Shown one piece after another: positions 43,398-51,037 of a stretch of DNA of 64,000 nucleotides. The stretch is from a virus. The notes beneath the pieces are model-generated. The model did no database searches, had not been told where the DNA came from, and saw nothing but the letters and a program-made list of their open reading frames with translations. Where the stretch lies: positions 55,996-119,995 of IMG/VR virus record IMGVR_UViG_3300001533_003144. The stretch is one strand, 5' to 3'. The position numbers were made by a program, and so were the translations under genes. The first letter of the stretch is position 1. Each line of letters opens with the position of its first letter.

Positions 43398-46379
43398 ATG
43401 TTAGTTAAATCACATAAACTGTTTATTGGTGATCAAGGTGATGTTATTCCCGTAGAAGCCCGTGTGAGTAAGGAGGCCGTATCTTCTTTACTTTCTTCTT
43501 TCTCGGTTTCCGGGGTTAAGCTTCTTCCTAAAGAAGAAGGTTCTTTTCTTTGTACTAATTATATCTTTCCTATAAAAGGTTCTGTAGTAAAGAACTCTTC
43601 AGGGAAAAGGTTTGGTAAGGTTTCCTGTTTTGGTAAATCTCATTATTTTAAACTGGTTTCCGGTGAACTTAATGATGCCATAAAACAGGTTAGAGCTATT
43701 ATAGATGAAGTGTTTGCAGGTGATGTGGTTTCGACTTTTGAGTTTAAAGATGGTTCGTATGTTTCTGCTGTAAGTATGGGATCTGGTCAGCCTGTTTATT
43801 CGCGGTTTATTTTGTCAGGGAAACCTTCCAGTCAGGCTGGTGTTTTCTTGAAAAGGGTTGAAGCTATGCCGGTAGATAAACGGACTTCTTATATAGACAA
43901 AAAGGTTGAAGGTTCTGATAAGTCCTTTGAAGTTGTATCATCAAAAAGATCGCCAAGTATGTTCCGGGTTTATGCTACAAAGATGAGTCGTGTAGTACAT
44001 CATCTTGATAAAGCGGCTATGGGAGAGGGTACTGTAGGTATTTTTACTTCGTTTCAAGCTCCTCGTAAAGGATCTACAATAGACCATACTAAGAACGAAA
44101 AGAATTATCGTGAACTCGGTAATATCTTAAAAAACCTTTTAAGCGGACCAATTCCTATGGATGGTGTGTGGCAAGGAGAAGCAGAAAAATCTTATATGGT
44201 TCCTGATATACCTTTAGAGATGTTGAAAGCCCTTAATAATAGGTACAATCAGGCTGCTTTTATCTATGCAGGACCAGAAACTTCTGGATCCTTTCAGTTA
44301 TGGGGTAGTCCTTCTCCGGGATCTGGTCCAGAGGACTATCAGATTATAGATACTTGGAACAATTATGCTGTGTCTGGTCTAAAAGAACCTCAAGGATATA
44401 CACGGTTACCTGATACTCCTCATAAATTCAGTTACTATGAGGGAGGTGATACTCCTCAAGAATATCTTAAAGCTGTGGATGATCTTAATTCTTTTGTTAA
44501 TAAAGGCATTGAACAGGTTAAAGTGCAGTTTCCTGAGGCTAAAAGGGAGCCTCGGGTTAGAGAAAAACACGAGAAGTTGAAAGAACAGGTGGCAGCTTCA
44601 AAGGAACTTCCTCCTGACCCTTTTGCAAGGCCTACTGTAGTTCCTTCTTATTATAAGGTATGGTTTTTGGAATCTGATCCTGATTTAAAAAGTAAGCCTG
44701 TAGTTCTTTTTGATAAAATCTCAAGAAAGGACTGGCAGCAATATATTAGGGATAATGTTTTAATGTTTGTTCCGGAAGAGACTCCTACTTCACTGGTTTC
44801 AGGGCATTATTCCGATACGGAAGGTAATGTTTATCTTATAGGGTATCCTGATCAGGAACACCCTTTCGGGGTAGATTCATCTTCACAGGAGGGTATTTAC
44901 TATGTCTCTGCAACTAAGTCAGGTAATCCGGAGAAGATGGAATTTGGTTGGGGGCGTGGTTTTTATTTAAATCCTCATAAAGAAGAAGCCTTAGAGATCA
45001 GTGAGAATGCTGTCCCTGTTAGGTTGAAGCTAAATAGTCCTTATGATGCCAATAAAGGGATACCTGAAGGGATTGAGGGTACTCAGGTGCATTCTGAATG
45101 GGTCAATAAGTTCCGGAACAAAGAAGAAGTCTTAGAAGAAGAGATTTTAGATCCCAGAGATTTTTGGGAGCAGTATGATCGTTATGCCTCTGAGGTTTTA
45201 CAGGAGTTGGGTTATGACGGTATTGTTAATGTAGATATTGGAAGTTCACCTACCTGGGCATTTGTTTTTAATTTAGATTCTTTAGTTGTTCAAGCCAACC
45301 TTAAACATCTTCCGTATTATAATAGAGGGAAAAGGAAACAGAACCCTGGAGGTAATATGGAAACAAAAAGTATGTATGCTTCGGTAGGGTATTGGATTAG
45401 TCCGGTTGGTGCGGTAGTTGAGTGTCATACTTCTCACATTGCAGAAATAATCCGTAAACCTGAGAATTTTGGTTACACTACAGAGAGGATTGATGAACTG
45501 TACGAGAAACACAATGAACCTAAAGGACACGAAGGTCACGCCCGTGAAGAGATTATGAGAGACCTGATCGGGAAAGGTTGGATCCGTATCCGGTGGGTCC
45601 CAAAACGGTATGCTTTTGTTGTTCAGATAGCCCGTATGTCTAAAAAGGTTATGGATAATTTACAGAAATGGGCTATGCAGCTTGTTCAAAGTGGCTCAAT
45701 GCCTAATGCGGATGTCTCTATTCTACCAATTGATTCTGGGGTAGATCAGTCTTTTCACAGCCTCAAAGACATCGCGGCAGATGTGCTTTTTACAACTTAT
45801 GCTAAGGAGGTTTCAATGTCATTTAAAGTTGTGTTTGAAAATGGTGATTATCTTTTCACTAAACTATCTCCGGGTAAGACCTTGGAAGATGCTAAAGATT
45901 ATTACATAGGAAAAGAGTTTACTTTTGGGACTGGAGATAAAACAGATCCCGAAAGAGAGGTTAAGGCTGTTGATGTCTTTTCTGTTGGTGATATTAAAGC
46001 CTCATCTTCGGTACCTCAACAGGCAATTGATGCTTACAAAGAGGCCGTGATCTGGACTAATGAAGAGATGTGGAAAAGAGATGATCCTGAAGCTTCTTTT
46101 GATTTCTCTGACTTTTCTCCGGGAGCTTTACAGACAATTCAAGAGGATCTCGGTAAGTTTTATTCCGAAAACTCCGAGGATATTGAAATGTTCAAAAAAG
46201 AACACGGTGTAGATGATTCTCAGGTGGCTCATTCTTTCTGGTTGACCAGAGAAGGACACGGTGCAGGGTTCATTGATTTCGATTCGGAATATGCTGATCG
46301 TCTTAGCGAGGCTTCCGGGGTTTTTGGTGAAGCTGATGCCTATGTCGGTGATGATGGTCAGATCTATTTTATGCGATAA
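43398..46379 (+). CDS. Multidomain 993-aa protein, possible ADP-ribosyltransferase-like domain
   Basis: At least three parts. Residues 1-400 are unrecognised. Residues 410-630 contain GIYYVSATKSG, WGRGFYLNPHKEEALEI, VPVRLKLNSPYDA and LQELGYDGIVNV ... AFVFNLDSLVV, in the order seen in polyvalent-protein ART domains (GxYFT, xVxLxxxNP, GYDGII, xVFxPxQI). I infer this from pattern only. Residue 654 onward is a second module with its own internal promoter motif, ribosome site and ATG. From residue 807 there is a third, again with its own ribosome site. It sits last in the late block and may be injected with the DNA. Confidence 0.55.
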   Translation: MLVKSHKLFIGDQGDVIPVEARVSKEAVSSLLSSFSVSGVKLLPKEEGSFLCTNYIFPIKGSVVKNSSGKRFGKVSCFGKSHYFKLVSGELNDAIKQVRAIIDEVFAGDVVSTFEFKDGSYVSAVSMGSGQPVYSRFILSGKPSSQAGVFLKRVEAMPVDKRTSYIDKKVEGSDKSFEVVSSKRSPSMFRVYATKMSRVVHHLDKAAMGEGTVGIFTSFQAPRKGSTIDHTKNEKNYRELGNILKNLLSGPIPMDGVWQGEAEKSYMVPDIPLEMLKALNNRYNQAAFIYAGPETSGSFQLWGSPSPGSGPEDYQIIDTWNNYAVSGLKEPQGYTRLPDTPHKFSYYEGGDTPQEYLKAVDDLNSFVNKGIEQVKVQFPEAKREPRVREKHEKLKEQVAASKELPPDPFARPTVVPSYYKVWFLESDPDLKSKPVVLFDKISRKDWQQYIRDNVLMFVPEETPTSLVSGHYSDTEGNVYLIGYPDQEHPFGVDSSSQEGIYYVSATKSGNPEKMEFGWGRGFYLNPHKEEALEISENAVPVRLKLNSPYDANKGIPEGIEGTQVHSEWVNKFRNKEEVLEEEILDPRDFWEQYDRYASEVLQELGYDGIVNVDIGSSPTWAFVFNLDSLVVQANLKHLPYYNRGKRKQNPGGNMETKSMYASVGYWISPVGAVVECHTSHIAEIIRKPENFGYTTERIDELYEKHNEPKGHEGHAREEIMRDLIGKGWIRIRWVPKRYAFVVQIARMSKKVMDNLQKWAMQLVQSGSMPNADVSILPIDSGVDQSFHSLKDIAADVLFTTYAKEVSMSFKVVFENGDYLFTKLSPGKTLEDAKDYYIGKEFTFGTGDKTDPEREVKAVDVFSVGDIKASSSVPQQAIDAYKEAVIWTNEEMWKRDDPEASFDFSDFSPGALQTIQEDLGKFYSENSEDIEMFKKEHGVDDSQVAHSFWLTREGHGAGFIDFDSEYADRLSEASGVFGEADAYVGDDGQIYFMR
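45310..45321 (+). promoter_or_regulatory. Class 2 promoter motif TTCCGTATTATA inside the 993-aa gene
   Basis: An exact copy of the 12-mer lies inside the large coding sequence, ending 36 bases before an in-frame ATG (45357) with GGAGG. Spacing matches the intergenic copies. Confidence 0.55.
45357..46379 (+). CDS. Internal-start product of the 993-aa gene, 340 aa
   Basis: An in-frame ATG at 45357 (METKSMYASVGYWISPVG) is preceded by GGAGG with five bases of spacing, and 36 bases further up by the class 2 promoter 12-mer. The product would be the second and third modules alone. The first 140 residues (HTSHIAEIIRKPENFGYTTE, WIRIRWVPKRYAFVVQIARM) form a compact alpha/beta domain of unknown function. 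A second strong site (AAGGAGG, 45804-45810) with ATG 45816 could yield a still shorter 187-residue form. Confidence 0.45.
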   Translation: METKSMYASVGYWISPVGAVVECHTSHIAEIIRKPENFGYTTERIDELYEKHNEPKGHEGHAREEIMRDLIGKGWIRIRWVPKRYAFVVQIARMSKKVMDNLQKWAMQLVQSGSMPNADVSILPIDSGVDQSFHSLKDIAADVLFTTYAKEVSMSFKVVFENGDYLFTKLSPGKTLEDAKDYYIGKEFTFGTGDKTDPEREVKAVDVFSVGDIKASSSVPQQAIDAYKEAVIWTNEEMWKRDDPEASFDFSDFSPGALQTIQEDLGKFYSENSEDIEMFKKEHGVDDSQVAHSFWLTREGHGAGFIDFDSEYADRLSEASGVFGEADAYVGDDGQIYFMR

Positions 46380-46472
46380 ATTCTCCTTTTCTCCTAAAAG
46401 TTTTAAAAATCTTTTCTTTATTTTATTTAAATAAATTGAGCAGTTATCTTCTGTGCTGTAAAAAAGTTACTG

Positions 46473-46517
46473 GAAATTGAAAATTTCTCTTGACATAGGG
46501 TGTCAATCTGATATTCT
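46473..46517 (+). promoter_or_regulatory. Early sigma70-type promoter with palindromic operator
   Basis: GAAATT-GAA-AATTTC (46473-46487), TC, TTGACA (46490-46495), a 16-base spacer beginning TAGGG, and TATTCT (46512-46517). It drives the second early operon. The 170-base gap it lies in shows an AT-rich palindrome around 46425 but no clear terminator for the late block. Confidence 0.75.
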
Positions 46518-46552
46518 TTAAGTAGATCATTTACTTTTTGTTGGAGGTAACA

Positions 46553-46945
46553 ATGTTCATATTTCAAATAATTTCTCATCCGAAAGAAGGTTACGAGTGT
46601 TACTCAATAACAGATATGTCCAGAGAAGATAAGTTTTCTCTGATCTTTTTTCGGTACGATAAAAGGTCTCAGTGGTATCTTCACTCTGCTTGGGTTGTTC
46701 CTGATAATCAAGCCGAACAATTTAATAAAGATTATGGAGATGAAGGTAGGCTTCCTTATGAGAAAAGGAACAGTGTTGTTTTTGGGTATTGTTACTGGGA
46801 GGATTGTTTTACTCCTTTTAATAAAGCTAATGCTAAACTGGTCGAGAGGTTTGTTACCTTCCGAGAGAAGGGCAGCTTTGATCAGCTACAGCGTTTCTGT
46901 ATAAGTGTTTTAAATTCCTGTCTTTATGGTGGAGGTGCTAAATGA
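46553..46945 (+). CDS. Hypothetical early protein, 130 aa
   Basis: The ATG at 46553 is set by GGAGG 6 bases upstream; it is the first gene after an early promoter. It begins MFIFQIISHPKEGYECYSIT and contains aromatic-rich strands (KRSQWYLHSAWVVPDN). No family recognised. First-in-operon early genes often encode host-takeover proteins, but nothing specific is visible. Confidence 0.5.
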   Translation: MFIFQIISHPKEGYECYSITDMSREDKFSLIFFRYDKRSQWYLHSAWVVPDNQAEQFNKDYGDEGRLPYEKRNSVVFGYCYWEDCFTPFNKANAKLVERFVTFREKGSFDQLQRFCISVLNSCLYGGGAK

Positions 46946-47097
46946 GTTGTCCTAAGTATGATGAAGAAAAAAATGTAATGGTTTGTCCCGAATGTGGGGC
47001 AGAAATGACAACAGAGGGGTGTTCTGATGATATGGCTGCTTATACAAGCGGTCGATGTTCAGAGTGTTGGTTTTCTTGTTGTGGTGGATGTATATAA
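46942..47097 (+). CDS. Zinc-ribbon-like small protein, 51 aa
   Basis: The ATG at 46942 overlaps the previous stop with GGAGG upstream. MVCPECGAEM, CSECW and CCGGC give three Cys pairs in 51 residues, so a small zinc-binding protein is likely. No family recognised. Confidence 0.55.
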   Translation: MSCPKYDEEKNVMVCPECGAEMTTEGCSDDMAAYTSGRCSECWFSCCGGCI

Positions 47098-47121
47098 AAA
47101 CTTGACACTTGGAGGTTTTAA

Positions 47122-47640
47122 ATGAGAGAGATAATCAAAAAGGCTCAGGAGCTTTATGACCTTATGGAAAAGAGGACAAGGGAAAATGGTGATGAGTTTT
47201 ACTGTTTCCCTAACCGTACAGAAGAGACTCGGAAGGTATCTGATGCGGCACATCACGAGGGGGTGTGGTTTGCTGATGATTTTATTTACTCTACTCTGAA
47301 TGAGTGTCTGTCTTTTATTTCAGATCTGGATCCAGAAGGAACTGTGGATGATTTTCACGATAAGGTTTATTCTGAGATTGAGTCTGATGTATATACTTAT
47401 GACCTTACTAAATGGCTTCACAGTGATGTACGGAGAGCATATTACTTGACAGAGGTACTGGAAGAAATGGAAGTCAAAGATGGGTTTAAGTTGTTACGGT
47501 TGGCTCAGTTAAAAGAGGTTCAGGAGATATACTGTGCTGTTTTTGAGGCAATAAGAGAACTTGTAGATTCCAAAGATTCTCTTTTGTCGGTAGTACAAAA
47601 GGATGATCATTGTAACCTCAGATGTTCCTGTGGTGCTTGA
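47122..47640 (+). CDS. Hypothetical protein, 172 aa
   Basis: The ATG has GGAGG upstream. Helical (MREIIKKAQELYDLMEKR) and acidic, ending in a Cys-containing tail (CNLRCSCGA). A TTGACA just before the ribosome site has no room for a -10 box. No family recognised. Confidence 0.5.
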   Translation: MREIIKKAQELYDLMEKRTRENGDEFYCFPNRTEETRKVSDAAHHEGVWFADDFIYSTLNECLSFISDLDPEGTVDDFHDKVYSEIESDVYTYDLTKWLHSDVRRAYYLTEVLEEMEVKDGFKLLRLAQLKEVQEIYCAVFEAIRELVDSKDSLLSVVQKDDHCNLRCSCGA

Positions 47641-47683
47641 TAGGTAAAAGAGCTTGTACTGATTGTAATTAATGGGAGGTAAT

Positions 47684-48832
47684 ATGAGAACTATTGAACT
47701 TAAAGAGATTGGAAAGTCTTTAAAGCTGTTCCAGAATGCAGGGAAACTTGTTACGATACTGGGAAATGTGCTTGTGAAAAATCAGAAAGGTAAACTTACT
47801 TTTACGGTATCTACTTTAGAAGAGTTTTTTACCGGCAGTATGATAAGTGATTGTTCCAAAGCCTTTGAAGTGCTTGTTGAGACCTCTCAGCTTGTCAAGA
47901 TTATAGACTTCTTGGAAGAGGAAGTTTTTGAAGTCGGTCTTACACAAGATCATTTAATTTTCTCTTCGGGTGGTCTGGAATACAAGCTTCTTATGAATGG
48001 TTCTGACTTGATTGGAGATTTTCCTTCAGTAGGTGTAGGTGGTGTGTCTTTTAAGGATTTCCCTAAACCTGAGTATATTTCCTGTAGCAGGGTACTTCTC
48101 GATGAGATTGTTAAAAGGGTAGGGTTTTGTACTGCTGAAAAGAGTCGCAATGCTTCTTATTCTGGTATGTTGTTTACTCCTAATCTCGATGATCCTGAAA
48201 TATCCGATATAGTTGCTACGGATATATGGCGGCTTATTCAGGCCAAGACGGGGCTTTTTAAAGTTGAAACTCCCTTTGTTCTGCCTTTAACGGTAGCAAA
48301 AAACACTCTTAAAATTTTCAAAGTGTTCACAGGGTTTGAAGTGTTCTTTACAAAAAACGATGATGAGTTACCTATGTCTTTCATCAGGGTACACAACAGT
48401 TCTGGGACATACTATGCCCGACTGCTTAGGAACGAGTTTCCTCAGTATGCTCAGATATTGTCTCCTATTGACAAGTTTCCTACCGGTAAGGTGGATCGGG
48501 TTGAGCTTCTGCATATTATAGATAAGATGGCAAAGCTGGATAAAGATGCAATTGTCCCTGTAAGGTTTGAAGTTCCTCAAGATGGGGATACTTTTTTAAA
48601 GCTTTCGTCCAAAAGCATTACAGGTAAAGTAGATTGGAAAGGTCATGGAGGGTTTCTTGTGGGGGTTAATGCAAACCTTCTTGTAGATTATCTTAAAATT
48701 TCTAAACAGGTAGAGATTGATCTTGGTGTATCTCTCAGTGAGTCTTGTGGACCTACGGTTAAACCTGTGTTCATTAAAGAGAAAACCGGTACTCTGGAGA
48801 TATTTTACATTCAGATGCCTGTAAAACTTTAG
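47684..48832 (+). CDS. DNA polymerase sliding clamp, DnaN-like, 382 aa
   Basis: The ATG at 47684 is chosen because GGGAGG lies between it and an upstream ATG. The length and three-domain pattern of a bacterial beta clamp are present: an N-terminal domain ending before residue 120, KRVGFCTAEKSRNASYSGML (domain 2 start), IVATDIWRLIQAK (compare ATDGHRLA), YYARLLRNEFPQYAQILSP (compare RLIDGKFPDYRRVIP), and the end YIQMPVKL (compare YxxMPMRL). It would encircle DNA and tether the polymerase. Its presence suggests the phage uses or supplies a bacterial-type replisome together with the DnaB-like helicase. Confidence 0.8.
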   Translation: MRTIELKEIGKSLKLFQNAGKLVTILGNVLVKNQKGKLTFTVSTLEEFFTGSMISDCSKAFEVLVETSQLVKIIDFLEEEVFEVGLTQDHLIFSSGGLEYKLLMNGSDLIGDFPSVGVGGVSFKDFPKPEYISCSRVLLDEIVKRVGFCTAEKSRNASYSGMLFTPNLDDPEISDIVATDIWRLIQAKTGLFKVETPFVLPLTVAKNTLKIFKVFTGFEVFFTKNDDELPMSFIRVHNSSGTYYARLLRNEFPQYAQILSPIDKFPTGKVDRVELLHIIDKMAKLDKDAIVPVRFEVPQDGDTFLKLSSKSITGKVDWKGHGGFLVGVNANLLVDYLKISKQVEIDLGVSLSESCGPTVKPVFIKEKTGTLEIFYIQMPVKL

Positions 48833-48841
48833 GAGGTTGCT

Positions 48842-49372
48842 ATGTGGGTAGCTTTTGTTTTTGAGGATAAAAAATTAATTGAGGTTCCTATAAATAGAAT
48901 GGATTCTGTTAAAATGTCTTATTGTGGTGACTCAATTACCCCTGAAATAATGACAGGGTTTCTATCTGAAGCAAAAAAACACCGGTACATAGATATCTAC
49001 CCCGAATGTTCTTGTAAACACATTATAGGGAAAATGTCGTACTCAAACAAGCCCCTTTTAACTTCAGCCGGGCAGAGGCAGGTAGTTCGGATTGAAAAAG
49101 ACGGTCAGGTGTTTTGGAGTAGGTATGAAAATCTTTTTATCGGGATGTTTCCTACCGGGATTGTTTATGCTGATAAAAGGAAGTGCAAGGGAGGGGACTA
49201 TAAAAGAATAGCCCATCTTTCTTTTACAACTCTGGATATTACGGTTTACGATGAGGGTAACGATCTTATGCCTCTTGTTATGGAAGATGTGGAGGGGTAT
49301 CTTGAGAAAAGAGGTCAAGAAATTGAGATCTCTTCTTCCGGGCAGACTGTAACTCTTGGCAGGGAGGAATAA
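48842..49372 (+). CDS. Hypothetical protein, 176 aa
   Basis: It starts 9 bases after the clamp gene with AGGAGG. Alpha/beta, beginning MWVAFVFEDKKLIEVPINRM, with a short Cys cluster (YPECSCKHIIGKMSY). No family recognised. Confidence 0.5.
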   Translation: MWVAFVFEDKKLIEVPINRMDSVKMSYCGDSITPEIMTGFLSEAKKHRYIDIYPECSCKHIIGKMSYSNKPLLTSAGQRQVVRIEKDGQVFWSRYENLFIGMFPTGIVYADKRKCKGGDYKRIAHLSFTTLDITVYDEGNDLMPLVMEDVEGYLEKRGQEIEISSSGQTVTLGREE

Positions 49373-49373
49373 A

Positions 49374-49856
49374 ATGAAAAAAAGACTTATTCAACAGGCT
49401 ATATACTGGACGAAAAGGTGGGAAGAAACAGGAAGTGTTCGGTATGAAGATCTATCTACTGCTTATTTAAGAATTATGATTATGTCTAATTGGTCTATGC
49501 CGGAGTACACGGTAAGTCCTGCTTACTCTTTTTGTTCTATGTCTTTTAATGGTGCTATTCGGTATAAGAATGAACCCGTACTTAGGATAGAGAATACAGG
49601 TCAAGGTGAAGCAGACCGTATTACTCCTATAGTGCCTGAAAACAGGGAACATCTTTTACTTTTCCTTTCAGATGTCTCTGATTGGGTAAAGGCTTACGGT
49701 GTGCTTGATCTCAGTCCGGAATCTGTGTGGGCAATGTGGTGTCTTTCTGGGGGAGCTATGGGGAAAACCGAGGCGGAGTTTTTTGAAGCTTATAAGAAAC
49801 AGTTTCCCGATTCCGTTTCCGGGGAAGGTCTTGAATTAATTAAAGGGAGGAAATAG
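49374..49856 (+). CDS. Hypothetical protein, 160 aa
   Basis: The ATG at 49374 is set by GGGAGG upstream, one base after the previous stop. It begins MKKRLIQQAIYWTKRWEETG. Helical ends, Trp-rich. No family recognised. Its stop overlaps the next start. Confidence 0.5.
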   Translation: MKKRLIQQAIYWTKRWEETGSVRYEDLSTAYLRIMIMSNWSMPEYTVSPAYSFCSMSFNGAIRYKNEPVLRIENTGQGEADRITPIVPENREHLLLFLSDVSDWVKAYGVLDLSPESVWAMWCLSGGAMGKTEAEFFEAYKKQFPDSVSGEGLELIKGRK

Positions 49857-50383
49857 TGTTATATTCTGTACTATACTGGGAGTGTGTGAGTTCAGTTTAT
49901 TTTGTCAGTGAGACTTTGAATAAAGATATTTTACTGATCGAGGCTGATAATGTTCAGGAAGCTCGTAAAATTTTTTTAAAGAACGCTGAACTGTGGCTTA
50001 TGCAGGGTAAGAGGTTGCCTCGTAAATTTAATGGGGATCAGGGGTTGTTGAATGTCAGGTTACTGGATTTCAAAGAAAAAGAGATAGCGGTAACTTTTCA
50101 TAAGAAAGATGTCCTGAGATCTGGTGCGGTTAAAGAAAAGAACTCTCGGAAATGGGTATGTGACGGGTCTAATACCCAAAAACTGCTCAACTTAAAGTTG
50201 GGTGAAAGTTGTGTGTTGTTCCCTAAAAAAGGAAGCTATGTTACTTTAATGAGGACTCTTGGAGGAGATAAGCTAAGGTTAGGTGTAACTCCGGAACGGG
50301 ATTTTGCTTTTGCAAAGGCGTTGGTAGTGTATCCTACCGATGAAAAAATGGTTATAGGTGTTTGTGTTACGAGAACAAAATAG
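49856..50383 (+). CDS. Hypothetical protein, 175 aa
   Basis: A GTG start at 49856 overlaps the previous stop and has GGGAGG upstream. Alpha/beta, with LLIEADNVQEARKIFLKNAE near residue 25, a common strand-helix seen in small phage proteins. No family recognised. A class 2 promoter motif follows it. Confidence 0.5.
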   Translation: MLYSVLYWECVSSVYFVSETLNKDILLIEADNVQEARKIFLKNAELWLMQGKRLPRKFNGDQGLLNVRLLDFKEKEIAVTFHKKDVLRSGAVKEKNSRKWVCDGSNTQKLLNLKLGESCVLFPKKGSYVTLMRTLGGDKLRLGVTPERDFAFAKALVVYPTDEKMVIGVCVTRTK

Positions 50384-50389
50384 AAGTTG

Positions 50390-50401
50390 TTCCGTATTAT
50401 A
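50390..50401 (+). promoter_or_regulatory. Class 2 phage promoter motif TTCCGTATTATA
   Basis: An exact 12-mer in the gap after 50383, ending 31 bases before the ATG at 50433. Confidence 0.65.
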
Positions 50402-50432
50402 TTAGTGTTCATTGTTAAGCTTGGAGGTTATT

Positions 50433-51026
50433 ATGAGAAAAGTTTACGAAGTTAATGTTGGGAACATCAGGAATATTTCCTGTGGTAGTTATAAGGAAGC
50501 TGTTAAAACTTTTGATGAGTATGTTCAGCAGAGTAAATCTGACAGTGGTAGGGCTTCCGGTGAGAATGTCTTTCTGTTTGTTGATGGTGAGATTGATAAG
50601 GAGTATTTTGGTACTCTTAGTGCTGAGGAAGACGATGAAGGCATGATACAGCCTCCTCATCCTTCTTTTGATACTTGTGTTGAAGATGAGACAGAAGAAC
50701 CTAAAAAAGATATAGGTACTTTGACTGTTGAGTTTTTTGGGCTTGATAAGGATCCTGATGAGGTGTATCGGACAATAAAGGCTTTGGATAAAAGATTGCA
50801 TTACTACAGTGAACATTATTGTAACGGTGTGATTGATTCCGAAGCGTTTGATCGTGTCTCCAAACGGATCCGGGGTAGCCTTACCAAACTTCTCGGTGAA
50901 GAGGTTATGAAAAAGATACACCTGAACTCGGATCCTCGTGGAGCGGCAATTAAGATAAAGACAGAGTTTTCAGATAGCTGGAAGGGTCCTAAAGACTGGG
51001 GTGGTTACGGTTACTTTATAAAATAG
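50433..51026 (+). CDS. Phage protein with DPRG-GGYG C-terminus, 197 aa
   Basis: The ATG at 50433 has GGAGG upstream. The N-terminal 60 residues are strand-helix (ISCGSYKEAVKTFDEYVQQ) and the middle is acidic. The C-terminal 40 residues carry LNSDPRGAAIKIKTEFSDSW and WGGYGYFI, a pattern found at the end of other phage hypothetical proteins. Function unknown. Confidence 0.55.
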   Translation: MRKVYEVNVGNIRNISCGSYKEAVKTFDEYVQQSKSDSGRASGENVFLFVDGEIDKEYFGTLSAEEDDEGMIQPPHPSFDTCVEDETEEPKKDIGTLTVEFFGLDKDPDEVYRTIKALDKRLHYYSEHYCNGVIDSEAFDRVSKRIRGSLTKLLGEEVMKKIHLNSDPRGAAIKIKTEFSDSWKGPKDWGGYGYFIK

Positions 51027-51037
51027 CAGGGTTTATT

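Noticed and set aside
46380-46470. Rho-independent terminator after the late block
   Set aside because: Only AT-rich palindromic sequence is present; there is no GC-bearing stem followed by a T-run. I saw no convincing intergenic terminator anywhere in the window.
47107-47112. TTGACA before the gene at 47122 as a further early promoter
   Set aside because: It lacks the palindrome, and the ribosome site and start codon leave no space for a -10 box.
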